In this document: in pieces, positions 1 to 12,130 of the stretch
Layout: each line of letters begins with the position of its first letter
Numbering within the stretch: the stretch's first letter is position 1
Source: Eumeta japonica
Taxonomy: Eukaryota > Arthropoda > Insecta > Lepidoptera > Psychidae
Assembly: GCA_005406025.1 (NCBI GenBank)
Contig: BGZK01000006.1
Coordinates: forward strand, 1,364,001-1,428,000
Length of the DNA: 64,000 nucleotides
Direction of reading: 5' to 3'
Translations under genes and position numbers: made by a program
Notes under the pieces: model-generated
Seen by the model: the letters and a program-made list of their open reading frames with translations, nothing else
The model's database searches: none
Told to the model about the DNA's origin: nothing

Positions 1-514
1 GTGCACTTGTGGTTTTGCCAAATTTAAAACTTCCGTGCGGCGATGAGTAATGCACGTGTGTTACACCTACATACGCGTGCCGAGCAAAACGTCGCGCGCC
101 GGCCGTATTTAAAATTTATTACCTACTTATAGTTCGTATTCAATGTGTTTATGTTTGTACATTATTTTAAATAAATGCGTATATATACATACATTTATCT
201 GAGATTAATTTGGTTACGCCGTACATTTACTTACTGAAGAAAATTAAAAATCGTAACAATACTTTTCAAATTCAAAAATTATTTCCTGTTTAGGGTTTAG
301 AATGCATTATCAAACCTAAGCTAATGCTTACAACCAATAAGTAGATATATCAGTTAATTAATGCAAATAAATTATTTACATACTTCATTTGAACACCTTC
401 GTGTTGCTTTTCATATACGTTTTCATAAGTAGTTCCGAATTTCACAGAAAAAATACTTCGGATTTATAAACAAGATAAGATGATAAACTGTATTTCGTTT
501 CATATTAAATACTC

Positions 515-580
515 GCAAAAACTATGCAAATTGATGTGTATGAACTAAAATTCATACACATCAATATGCATAGTTTTTGC
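515..580. repeat. Near-perfect 30-bp hairpin
   Basis: Arms 515-544 and 551-580 are reverse complements with one mismatch in 30; the loop is CTAAAA. The left arm starts GCAAAAACTATGC. It resembles a hairpin precursor or a very short foldback element; no target duplication is obvious. Confidence 0.85.
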
Positions 581-1743
581 AAAAAACATCATAATTTTGT
601 GTTATCATATCTTTTTTCCTGGTAATAAAATATCAGATTGTTTGAAACAGTATTGTAATATGGGATTTCTAAGATAGGATAGCAATTCAAAAAAAAGTCT
701 TTTGCTATGTATATAATAAAATTTTCGGTTAACATAAACCAATATCAGTACTTCCGTTCACATCCGGCATTTTACAACGTGATAAGTCGTAAGTCGTGAC
801 ACGGACGTTTTAAAAAATATCGTGTTTCCAAAAAAATTCATTACTTTCGAAAAATGCAAAAAGCTCTTCAGATAGATATTAAGTGAATGTTGAATATCAA
901 AATAAGGAATTTACAAATATATATATATATAGTGTGAATTGGATTTAAAGCGTTATTTAAAAATCCCCTTAAAACACCCATGCTTAGAGGGTTTTTTTGG
1001 GATTTTCTCAAAAAATTAACACACTTTTTCATTTTTTTATTTCATCATAATATAGTCCTTCTCCATACACATCTTTCAACGCTTCAATCATTCTCCTCGA
1101 TCACGACAAGTGAGAGAAATTCTCATTACCACTGAAAGTGGGGGCCCCTTATTTGAGGCGATCGAAAAAATATTTCCAATGTTAAATATATTATTGTTAT
1201 TACAATAGTATTTGGCTGTGACTATGATAACTACAATTACTTATACCATACTGGACTATAAGCTAACGTGACCCATCATGTAACACGTATTATATGAATG
1301 ATGTTAAATTCTCAAAAACTGACCTAGAGTATGTTGAATCTGATCATTATAGGATTCCGAAGCCTAAAGCCTAAACCTAGATTAGAAAGAAATGCACTAC
1401 AGATGAAAAGACGTACGTTTTTCTATGTTTCCCGCACATAATAGTTACAAGCACTTTAGTCGTCTATAACTGAAGAAATAATTAGGTATGTCGACTACTA
1501 CTAGTCAACTAGTGTAAGCTAAAGAGTATCACCAAAAAAGCGTATCTTCATGCTACTTATGTCCTTTTGTTGACAAGCGCAGTTTTACGGCAATAACTCA
1601 AAAATCAGTAAATCCGATCATGTTCAAAAGAATTTTCGTAAAAATTTGTAAAATTGCATCCCTTTTAACAACGAGCCATTTTCACTCCATTTTAATAATT
1701 GAGGAAGGTAAGCCCTTGACATACGTTTATCAGATCCTACTGA

Positions 1744-1786
1744 AGCGGTTGAAAAAGCATTTTTAAAATGCTTTTTCCATCGCTAA
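1744..1786. repeat. Hairpin with one-base spacer
   Basis: GAAAAAGCATTTT and AAAATGCTTTTTC are exact reverse complements separated by a single T, extended by a weak outer GCG/CGC pairing. No gene is adjacent. Confidence 0.7.
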
Positions 1787-3259
1787 AAAGATAAATTAAT
1801 TTTAGCACCACACTGATTTTTAAATTGGTAGACTAACCAATGACCTCACCATACTTATTTTTGCATATCCTTACTATGCGGAAGTGTCAAAATTTTAAAT
1901 ATATTGAACTGAGAAAGAAAAGTCTAGAAAATAAATTTCAATTAAGTTTCAAAGTGAAATTACGATGTCGCAAATTATTCATTGAATGGTAAGTAAGCAC
2001 TATCAAGCAATCGCATCATATAAATATAGATATCATATACTCTTGATAAACTTATTTTCTGATTAATTGTGTATTGAATATTCTAAATAAATACCGGATA
2101 AAATCCATGTAAAATCTCGATGTGCACGTATTAAATGAAAAAAAAAAAATAATAAAAAACAGTTTTCGGTAGCTTACAGTTTGTTATTAAATTTTTTTTT
2201 TGTCCATTTATTTTTATCGTATTTAATATAATTTTGTGCAGAAATATTGTGCGGCAAGTATTTTCGGTAATTACTAAGACTTAATTTGGGTAATGCAAAC
2301 TAGACGTTAGGACTCGCTACATAAAAAAAATTTGGAAATTATTTTTCAAACATATTTCCAATAATCCAATTGTGCACATTACCCTAAAATTTTATGCAGC
2401 TCAAGTCTCTCTTGTCGCGGATTCGACTGAATTTGTCTGGAGGTGATCTGGTTTGAATTTATCCGGAGCGGTTCCATCTGAAAATCCTATAAGGCTTTTT
2501 CAGAATACTTGTCAAAATAGGTTGACATCAGGGAGGGCTATGCGCGGGAGAAAGTAATACATGACGTATTACACGCTGCAAAACGAGTCCACGACGGTGG
2601 GAGACAACGGCGCACGAACGTGATTAAAATCATCTGATAGCGGTTATAGCAGGATAAAATCTATTATAATAATGAATTGTTATTTACGGTCGTGCAAATG
2701 AGTGTTGTGGTGCCCCGTGATGATGCTGGCCGCGCTCTTAGAGCACTATTCTCAAAAACCGATAAATAAAAAAAGTGTACGAACAATTTCTATCAAATCA
2801 TTCTACTAGAAATAAATAATCGGCCAAAGCTGCATTTTCAAAAGCAGTAGATAAAAATGTCGTGCACATTTGTTTTTCTATTAATATTTCTTGAAACACT
2901 ATAGCAAATGCTGTAAGCTTCATTCGTGATTCAATACTGCGTCCCAGTATGTTCATCACAATCGGTTGAAACAATTATTGCATTTGTTTGTAACATCATA
3001 TAAATCGACTTTTTGTCGTAACATCTTGATAATACATTTTTTTTAAATAAGGTATTACATGTTTAATATTTTTTTAATTTGATATAATAATATGATATCC
3101 ATTAGAAAAGCGATTAGACTAAAAATATTTAGCCTAATCGCGTACAAACACATTTTTACCCTAAAGTTTTTGTTCAATTTTTTCGGAGGGTAAACTGCCT
3201 TCCGAACGAGCGGCAAGTTTATGTTCCAACTGGTTTCCGTCCGGGACTCCGTCGGCGTG

Positions 3260-3441
3260 AATATAAAGTGAATCCTTGACCTTACCTATCGATCGATTAC
3301 GATATTAATTATAATTCCGATTGTCATTTCGTTCTCGCTTGTGATGCTGCATCACAATCGGAATTATGATTAAGATCGTAATCGGTCGATAGATAAGATC
3401 AAGGATTCATTTTATATTGGTATCGAGAGCGATACCAATAT
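3260..3441. mobile_element. Foldback element with 65-bp imperfect arms plus an adjoining hairpin
   Basis: Arm 3260-3324 pairs with 3354-3418, both containing ATTACGAT-like and CCGATTGT blocks. The centre is a small hairpin GTGATGC/GCATCAC. Immediately to the right is a second hairpin, arms 3414-3425 and 3430-3441 (ATATTGGTATCG). It is probably a MITE or foldback element. An open frame starting at 3417 lies in GATC/CTCGAT-rich low-complexity sequence and is not a gene. Confidence 0.7.
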
Positions 3442-4494
3442 GTCCCACTCGCGTTTCTGATCGCAATACTGCGTGCGGCCTTTTGGCTTCAAACCCGATC
3501 TTGATCCAAGTACATTTAGATTTTAGTCGTGCTCTCGATCTCGGTTTTGCTCTTGATCACGATCGCTCTTCCGATTCTAATTTTAATCCCACACTCGATT
3601 CCGACCTTGGTTTTATTCTCGATTTCGGACTCTCCCTTTCGATGTCGCGTTTGTTTGCAATTTTGTACCCTCTAACGGTTGCGGTGGAAGATTTAGGAGC
3701 AGACGAGCGTGCGAGTCAAGAAAAACCAGCGGTTACAGCCACCCAAGGGCATGCGTAACCGTAGAGGAGTCACCAGTGCGTTGTCGGCCTCTTGGGCATC
3801 CATACGGTATCTGTTGGAGAGGGATTTAGTCTGAGGAAGGCCGATGGCGGGAAAAGAGGGTGAACGATGAGTGTGTGGATTGATGGAGGAGTTGTCCACC
3901 GAAATTATCACTCACTGGACGGAAAGCAACAGTGATAGCTACTACTTCACGTCTGTATTCTGAGAGAGAATTGTATCTCACCGGTCGAGACGCCAATTTT
4001 CGTGCTGTGGTCACTTGATCACAACACGGCTCTACCACGATAAGGCTCCGATTTGGACAAGTCAAGCGATGGTATTAATATAAAATCATGCTATGTTACT
4101 ATATACAGATGACGCCGAAGCGAAATGTTAGTAGCCTATTTTACTCAGGAAGCTTCTTATTAATGAAAGAATTTTCCGGATCGGTTCAGCCCTTTGGTTC
4201 AATAGTACGAATATGCAAACGAAATCGGGGACAATCGCTAGGTTTTTTTTTTAGGAACATTCAGTTCAGTTTCAGTTTGTTTTATACATCCATCTTTAGA
4301 AAACAAATTTTATTTCTTATATAATATTAGTATAAATAAATGACAATTTAACATTTTTTTTATAGATGACAACAGATTAAGTGATAGAATTACTTAACGA
4401 ACGAAATAAACCATAAAAAACCAACAAAACTGTCATTTAGCTAATCACATTTTCCGACTTTATTTTTATCAACATTGGTTAAGTCTTTTTCAAT
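3442..4494. other. Degenerate CTCGAT-rich repeat and unassigned sequence
   Basis: 3442-3650 repeats short motifs of the type CTCGATT, TCTTGATC and TTCCGA with no fixed period, probably decayed repeat sequence. Similar texture recurs near 7020-7140 and 16780-17060. The rest shows nothing recognisable. Confidence 0.45.
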
Positions 4495-4730
4495 TTATGA
4501 AAGCAGATATAAACGAATAAACAAACAGACAGACACACGGTAGCTTATCATTTGCGCAATCACATATTCATGCCACATACCAATTTAAAAATGGTAGAAT
4601 TTGGGTCAGGTAGCAATAAAATTAATGTCTATCACAAAATTTCAAAAAAAAAAAGTTGAATGCACATACAGAAACCGCAGATTTTTATAGTAGTATCAAT
4701 ATATAGACGACGTAATTCAAAAGTTATGTA
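4495..4730 (+). repeat. Interspersed repeat, copy 1 (plus orientation)
   Basis: Contains CAGACAGACACACGGTAGC, CATTTGCGCAATCAC and near its end TTTATAGTAGTAT. The same blocks occur in the same order at 18935-19370 and in reverse complement at 5060-5545. This defines a local repeat family, probably a non-autonomous element. Confidence 0.6.
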
Positions 4731-5059
4731 CAACCTATGAAATAACAAAAATTAAATTATGAAATTTTTTTCAACACGAAAAATTTTGATAATACAAAAA
4801 ATCTTACATATCTCAAGCTAACACAACAAAAATCTTAGCTCATACACTTAGACGACCGACATCCAGTTTTGCTGGGAACAGTAATTCTGACACTATTAAT
4901 AGTAATAAAAAAAATATTTATTTATGAATGCGAAAGCATATAATGTTACTATTTGGATCAACCTACGAATGAATTGTAATGAATTTCAACCCCTAGGGTG
5001 CGTCATTCAACCAATCGTTTTAACAATTTTGTTATTTTTTTTTCAGTGTAAAGCTCTAT

Positions 5060-5548
5060 CTATACTATCTGTCTATACTGCTATATAAATTTTAAGCGTC
5101 TGTTTGTACTTTTGAATTTTTTTGTAAAATGTCGTGAAAGATGTTCATGTCTGTCTATTTTTCAGTCTGTTTGTATGTCTTTTAACAATTCAAGAACGAC
5201 TTAAACGATCGTGATGAAAATCGGTAAACAGAAGAGCATGTGATTGCGCAAATGATAGACTACTGTCTGTCAGTTAGCCAGTCAATCTGTCTGTTTTTCT
5301 GTCTGCATCTTCTTTTGTATATGTATTAAATTTTGTATCTGTATTTGTCTCAGTCTGTATTAAAAAATATTTCGCCGAGCTTGATGGAAATCGATGGATA
5401 GTAAACAAATGGGATTGCGCTAATGATTGGTTACTGTATCTCATTCTGTCTGTTTGTATGTCTTTTTATAACTTAAAAAGGTTTCACGGATCTCAATGAA
5501 AATGGGTGTAGAGTAAGAACATGTGTTTGCACAAATGATGGGCTGTTT
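5060..5548 (-). repeat. Interspersed repeat, copy 2 (inverted) with internal 140-bp units
   Basis: Begins with the reverse complement of the copy 1 terminus (ATACTGCTATATAAAT) and carries GTGATTGCGCAAATGA. The motif CTGTCTGTTTGTATGTC recurs about every 140 bp, so the element is partly tandem. It is interrupted by the hAT insertion that starts at 5557. Confidence 0.6.
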
Positions 5549-6222
5549 ATCGGTCTCAGTGCCGTAAATAGCCTTTTCTGCGCCCTGTGCGAGCTTCTAT
5601 AACTGCGCCCTTGTTTTCTTTTTATAAGTACCCTAGCTAAAGTAATGCCATGTATAGGCCTTCTTTATTTCATTCAGGGTGATAAAATAAAGCACAAGGA
5701 CCTTGGTGTTGGTGGACCAATTATCTAATATTTTGAAAGAAAAATATATATTTTTAAAAAACTAGAATTGATATGGACAAACAAGCAGACGAGCTATTTA
5801 AGTGGACCCACCTATTATACCACCCACTGCATCTCACTCACTAAAACTCAAACGCAAGTTCATTAGTGCAAATACGTTGCCCACCCTGATGCTTAAGATT
5901 TAATTTTTGGGCCACGGGTCTTCATACTTCTATATTTAAATAACACCGTGCAAAGTTTCAGTAAACGGTAAATTAAATTAATTTTAAGCACTTGGTGTGG
6001 TAGAGTTTTGAATAAGGAAGATAGCATAATATAAATTGCATTTAAGTATGAATTAGTAAAAAAACGTTTAGACTCGAGCACTAGGGGCGCAGCGAGAACT
6101 CATCAGGAGCAAACCGAAAAAATAATAGTCCTGTCTGGTCTGGCCATTCTTGCGCCCCTCGGAGTCTACGCCCTGTGCCTGGGCACCGGTGGCACCGCCC
6201 TATTTACGGCACTGATCGGTCT
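5549..6222. mobile_element. Non-autonomous hAT-type DNA transposon with 8-bp target-site duplication
   Basis: The element is 5557-6214 (658 bp). Its ends are CAGTGCCGTAAATAG and CTATTTACGGCACTG, perfect 15-bp terminal inverted repeats. It is flanked by an exact 8-bp direct repeat ATCGGTCT at 5549-5556 and 6215-6222. The 8-bp duplication and CAG-start ends are diagnostic of the hAT superfamily. No transposase frame is present, so it would need a transposase from elsewhere. Subterminal GCGCCC-rich blocks are also inverted. It sits inside an older repeat, giving relative age. Confidence 0.9.
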
Positions 6223-9053
6223 ATCTATATATCTGATCGTAATAAAAACTGTAAAAAATAAAAACAGTGTGCTAAAAAAATGCTACTATCTGTGCATTGC
6301 AACTTAAGAACAATTTGACCGATCTTAATGAGAATTAGTTTACAGTCAGAACCGATAATTACAAAAAAAAACTGGCTTTGTTTTATTGTCATACACATTA
6401 TCATATCCATAAAAAATCAAACATATTTTTGTTTTACTTCTTTAGTACCTAGCTATGTTCATTTCTTTTTATGTACCTGCATGGATGTGTGCGTGAGTGC
6501 GTGCGTGTGTGTGCGACTTTTAATGGAGTGAGGTACGTGGGGTTGTGTAATGTATAAAAATGAATATCTTTGTTTTTCTTTTTGCATGCCCAAATCATTA
6601 GTACAATCATTAAGAAACTGACAATGTACTGTACTCGCAAATGGGAAGATTTCTGAAAAAGAAAACTAGCATTCACATGTGACGTTGTCCGCACATTTTT
6701 ATTATTGAACCGAAATGACTAAGTAACGCTGAAAATTATTTCATTAAAAAGAGACTCCTTAAGTAAAATAGACTAATGACATTTCGGTTTGACTTCGTCC
6801 GTGTATTTGTGTTATTACGGATTCTAAAAATTGTTTTACACTTGTACAAAGTTAATACAAAATTTACTCATAAAAAACTACACTATTCTCAAGTAATACA
6901 GCATAAATTTTATTTCGACACAAGAATTGGGTCCGACTTCGTTCGAAATGGAACTATGACCGGTAACGGAATAGAAAATGCAAACGAAACGAGAAGCAGA
7001 AACAGCAGAATCAAATGATGCGACCGGGAGGGTTCGAAATCGAGGACGTGATCAAGATCGTAATCGACCATGGAAACAAAATTAGAATCGATCGCTAGCA
7101 ATCGGTCGATGTGTAAAACGGAGGAATCCATTCTGTATACGCGGGCGGAGACGCGGGTGGATGCTAGTTATATTAATAAAATTTTGTCCTACGTATATTT
7201 CACCGAATACCGAATAATGGCAAAAATATAGTTTTTTTCAGTACGTAAGCCCATAAACGAACGATGGACGACGGGTGATTTCTACTACTTTATAAAAGGG
7301 CAGGAGTCGTGAGTAAATGTCAGTTTTATTTTACGGACCAAACCAGACGCACTTATAATAGCATGGGCGTGCAGTTTTTTTAATTTTATTATTATTTTGT
7401 ATCGCCCCGCGTACATTAAAAAACAAAATTGCAGACAGTCAAGGCTAACCGCCGCAGCGCGTTGAGATGTGTTGCTTTGTTTTATTGAGTATAGGGTCTC
7501 GCAATAACTTTCATTTTAGCTCATATTATTTAGAAGAAAAAATAATAGAAGACCACATCTCTGCTATATAAAGCCCAAAAAATAAAATGTAGTAATATGT
7601 TTTAATTACAATTGATCTTTGGAACACAACTTTATATGTAGAGATCGAACTAAAATATTTATTAACAAATAGAAAATTTCGGGAAAACGCATGTCAATAA
7701 ACAGAAAAAATTAAATGAAGACGAATAATAAAACAATTCTACCTGAAAATTGAAATGAAGCTAATCATCAAATACAATTCTTTCTTATAATTACTTAATT
7801 AATTAAAATTTGACTTGAAATCAAAAACAATATCGTTCTCAAGCGTACTTGGTCGTTTGTAAAAATAAGATTTTCTACCAACACTCTCTAAAAAATATTT
7901 GTATTTTAAACCTTGAAGTTTAGACAGTATTTTTATATATCTAAAGCGTTATAAAAAACCTTTAAATAAATTGTAATAATATTAGCAAGAGTATTTAATT
8001 TAGAATTAAAGTAATTAAAAAGTTATTAATTCTTGAATACCAGGTACTTCGTTTATATTGAAAATGCCTCTATTTTTGTTAATAGCAACCGTGATCAACA
8101 CATTTATAAAATCAAAATGCTGTAATATAGTGCCGTTTTAGGAAATGATGGAAATCATTCCATTAATGGAAAATACCTTCAGTTCAGCGCCCAAAAATTA
8201 ATACAGTCTATACAGAATAAGTATTGTTGTTATTACATTATAGTGTTACTGTTGTAATATTATTACTGTTGCATTGAGCTAAAACGCAATCGTTATATTA
8301 TTTACAAACACTCCTTTTGTTTTTTTTTTTATAGAAACGAATGCAGTTGTCTCGGGCAAGAAACCAAAATTTTTTTTTAAACTTTCTATCTAGAATTAGC
8401 TTCAATATAAAATATATATATCGAGAAATTCTAAAAAGATTAATATACTTATTTCTCATTAAGTAAATTAATAATAAGCTTAAATTTATAACTTAAAAAG
8501 GCTAATGTTTAATCGCGCCAAATTATCTCGCATTAGGAAAAAAAAAGTTATCAGTGCGCAATAGAGCAAATATGATTCTAACCACTCACTTTTTCGTTCG
8601 ACGGATTCCGCTCTCAATTATATCGGCTCCGGTCGTGCGACGTGTAATGCAAACGAATACTTAGCGAGCACTGTCCTCGGCTCGCCGTTCGCTTCGGGTC
8701 GCCGCGCCGCGTGCGCACACGCCGTTTGTGCAACTCCGTTTGTCCGTGTATGATGTATGAACGGCGGGAGATTTGTGAATACTTATAGATATCACACGTG
8801 ATACCACTTTAAAATTTAATAGATTGTTGGATGGAATCACTCTCGCTGCAATATAACAACTCCAAATACTACAGGATAAATTCCGCAGAAGAACAACTGG
8901 GGTAGCGTGATGTATCAAGAATTCTGTATTTCGTAGGGACTTAGAACTGCCTATCGTTGCTAAAAGTTGAGAAGAAGTGCTAATAGAATTCTTCGACACG
9001 GCCACAAACATCAAAACACTTTGTTGGTCCCAGTTGTTAAATCCTTTCCACCA
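6223..9053. other. Gene-free stretch with a CpG-rich block
   Basis: 6223-6410 continues the older repeat broken by the hAT element. 7020-7170 is a GATC-rich degenerate repeat ending in GCGGGCGGAGACGCGGGTGG. 8590-8775 is clearly CpG-rich (CCGCGCCGCGTGCGCACACG) in an AT-rich setting. I recognise no gene. Confidence 0.5.
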
Positions 9054-9527
9054 TTTTGACGTGACAACGTCTTATAAATTGGTTTGCCGGGTGACACTTC
9101 AAGAAACTGCGTTACGCTCCGCTCACGTTATGCGCTCACAATGAGAGCGAGTGAGAGGCACGCGTCCCTTCCTCGGGCATGGTTAGCCCGCCTAAGAGCG
9201 AGAGAGACAGACATAAAAGGCACGCGTCCCTTCCACTCAGATAGGAACAAGTTAAGCAGTAAACGCTGTTTCATTGTACCCAAATGTATTGCAAGTTATT
9301 GTATGTATATTTGTATATAAATACGTATGTATGTGTAAAGGTAAAATAAAATTTTGTTAATATGAAATTCAGTGCGAGATTCTTTGTATAAATTAATGTT
9401 TTAAATATAATTCTTTGTATAAATAAATGTTTTAAATTGTTACTATTATTTCATCCTTCTTCCTACTATACGAATGAATATTCACATTAAAATGATTTTA
9501 CCACTCAAAGTCGTTGTCACGTAAAAC
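9054..9527. mobile_element. Possible terminal-inverted-repeat element
   Basis: TTTTGACGTGACAACGTCTT at 9054-9073 pairs with the reverse complement at 9508-9527 at 17 of 19 bases. Inside, GGCACGCGTCCCTTCC occurs twice (near 9157 and 9220). No transposase is visible and the target duplication is unclear. It is probably a decayed MITE. Confidence 0.5.
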
Positions 9528-11719
9528 TTTCGCCCGTATACCGACTTTACAGGCAACCAATTTTGTATATTTATAAATTATATGTAAATAAATCCATTTT
9601 GTTAGAAGGCCACGGAGCGTCCTGACCAATCTGTTTGACGTCGTCACCCAGTAGTGGATTCACCAGCACGCTGAGTTGGCTAGAGCCCTGGGGTGCCAGA
9701 TTGTACAGACTGCAAATTTGGGATCAGATTTTTTTTGTCTTACTAAAATTGAAGAGATTAATATATACTTACATGTTATTAGGTCCACACAAACATATTC
9801 AACATATAATATGTTGCTTGTAATATTGTAAAACTTTTATAAATTAATCGAATATCATCTTCATCAGCAGCCGGATTGTCATAAAATAATTGTATATATA
9901 GTTTGTAAGCTGTAAGTTAGCGTAATAAAGATTATTTAATTCCGTTTATCAAATGTACTTTATTGTGTAAGTATTATTAAGGCATACCCTATTCTGTCTT
10001 ATTAGCACTACATGATTAAGCTTATATTATTTCAGAAATATAACCAGAAACCATTTCTTTTGCAATCTTAATTAAATCGTTGGATTGTAAAAATAATCTA
10101 GGAACTGACACATCGATCCCTAGTCGGCAATCATACTAGTTACGGGAAAAAGGTGGTGTAATTAGAATGATAGTGCACAAATCATAAAGTTACAATTTCA
10201 TTGACAAAAAGAAATACGGTTAAAATGATTGTGAATTAGGGTATCGAATTGTATGAGGTCGGTATGAGCAGCTAAATTTGAATAGACTACTGGCGGCTAA
10301 TGTGTGAAGCCTTCATTACCCTCACTGCCGAGGCCGACGTGCTTATAGAAATAAACCCGTACGAGGACTAGGAGTAGGTGTTCTCGTCATCAGTACGAAC
10401 TTCGACGGTCAACAGTCCGGTGCGCTTCCCACGTCTTCAGGCGTCCCCATCACAGGGCCCAGCCCTCGATGAAGCCCTCACGTGACTTGTATGCCGAGGT
10501 GTCTGTTCACGAGTTACCCATAGGGCAGCTGCGCGTCAACGGCATCTCGATACCGCTCGGGCCGCGTCAGATGAAGCTGTAAGAGCTTCAGCGTTTCGGG
10601 CATGGCCGTATAATTCCTCAGGAGGTTTCTAGTCCGTGCGCCCGGCACGCGGACGGCGCGTAATTGATTTTAATCGTCCTTCCTGGAGAGGAAGTGTGGA
10701 GGTACGGCGAGAACTACAGAAAACAGTGGATAGAATGGAAGAAATCTTCTTTATCGTCATACAGAGTACAGAGTTCATTTCAGCATTAGGAGATGTAATG
10801 ACGATTTGGAGTATTCAGGTGAATGTAAAAAAGTAAAAAGAGGAAAACAGAAACCTTCTAAGATGGCTCGTGTATTTATCTGTCTATATATTTCTCACAA
10901 TATATTTCCTCAGAAATCATTGGACGTTGAAATTTGAAATTTGTAGTAATTGTAATCATTCATATTAATCTAGAAACTTCGTATTTAGTTTGAACTGTAA
11001 AAAAGAATAATTTGATCTTTGGTTAGTTTTTAAAGAACCTTTTGATATTTCCTGATAAGGAAGTGAAATTGTATAAAAATTTTGGAGAGATTTTTTTCCT
11101 CAAATCGATTTTTATGATGATGATGAGATGGCTGGTATCTAGAATGTGTGCGCGCGCATGTGTACATTGTGCGTTTATAAGTAAATGTTTTATTACTTTT
11201 GAAAGAATTGCCCGATTGATTTGTGTAATGTAATGAAGTGCTTCAAATTCCCTATCGATTGTTCAGGTTAACTTATTTCCATTGATAAACCTCCAGAAAA
11301 CATTTTTCAGCTTTCTTAATAAATTTGAACTAATGAGCCCCTCATTTATAAAATCTAATCTAACCTAAGCCTTAACAAGTCATACGAATGACATTATACA
11401 CATATTGAATGGTTTATTTAAAAGATGTTATTGTTGAAAGAAATAAAAAAAAAGTCATTACAATAATGAAAAAGCAAAAAACTGAAGACTACAAATTTCA
11501 GTTAACTACGAAACTTGAAAAAAATGCGTCTAATGGCGTACACTCCATTAGAATCGACGCCTATTCTTTGACGTCACTGTCCAAATACGTGTCAGTAAGT
11601 AATTTTACTCATTTTTTTATATCCAAATGATTAAAAAAAATTAAATTAACTTTAAAATTATGAAATTCTAGAATATAAGAATATCTAGAGAAATGTCTTT
11701 AATATATTTATTATTAGAA
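9528..11719. other. Gene-free stretch with a GC-rich repeat remnant at about 10290-10720
   Basis: The segment 10290-10720 is far GC-richer than its flanks, and all six frames are broken by stops. Its texture is that of a decayed interspersed element, not a host exon, and I cannot name the family. The rest is AT-rich and featureless. Confidence 0.45.
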
Positions 11720-11764
11720 TTATAATACCACTCACTGACTAACACATTCATCACGAAATTTCCG

Positions 11765-12130
11765 AACTATAGGTCCGATTGACTTCAAATTCGGTACAGT
11801 TACTCTTCTCGGGATATAAACGCTCACAAAGGATGGATTTTACGCAAATCCTATCAAAGCAATACATCACTTTATGATATCTCTAAAACTATAAGTCCGA
11901 TTGAATTAAAATTCAACATAGTTACTCTTTTCGGGACATAGACGTTCACCATGAACGGATTTTTACGTAAATCCCGAAAATAAAATCATCATTTTATGAG
12001 ATTTCCAAAACTATGGGTCTGATTGACTTGAAATTTGACCTAATTACTGTTTTCGGAACGTAGACAAAGGAAGAGTTTTACGCAAATCCTTTCAAAAAAA
12101 ATTTTTTTCATCAAATTGTATTTTGCGGAC
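11765..12130 (+). repeat. Three degenerate tandem units of about 121 bp
   Basis: AACTATAGGTCCGATTGACT recurs near 11767, 11887 (AACTATAAGTCCGATT) and 12009 (AACTATGGGTCTGATTGAC), each followed by TTACTCTTTTCGGGA-like and TTTTACGCAAATCC-like blocks. The array ends in GCGGACGGAACTGCAGGC, which resembles the end of common lepidopteran non-autonomous elements. Confidence 0.7.

Larger units (their letters stand above)
1..3259. other. Gene-free AT-rich DNA
   Basis: No coding frame of recognisable family on either strand. It holds two hairpins (515-580 and 1744-1786), a short (TA)n run near 920 and A/T homopolymers. Confidence 0.6.

Noticed and set aside
3417..3758. 113-codon plus-strand open frame
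   Set aside because: It starts in a hairpin and runs through CTCGAT-type degenerate repeat; composition is low-complexity (Asp, Ser, Leu) with no family.
10290..10720. GC-rich segment considered as a host exon
   Set aside because: All frames carry stops and no splice sites bracket an open part; better explained as a decayed repeat.
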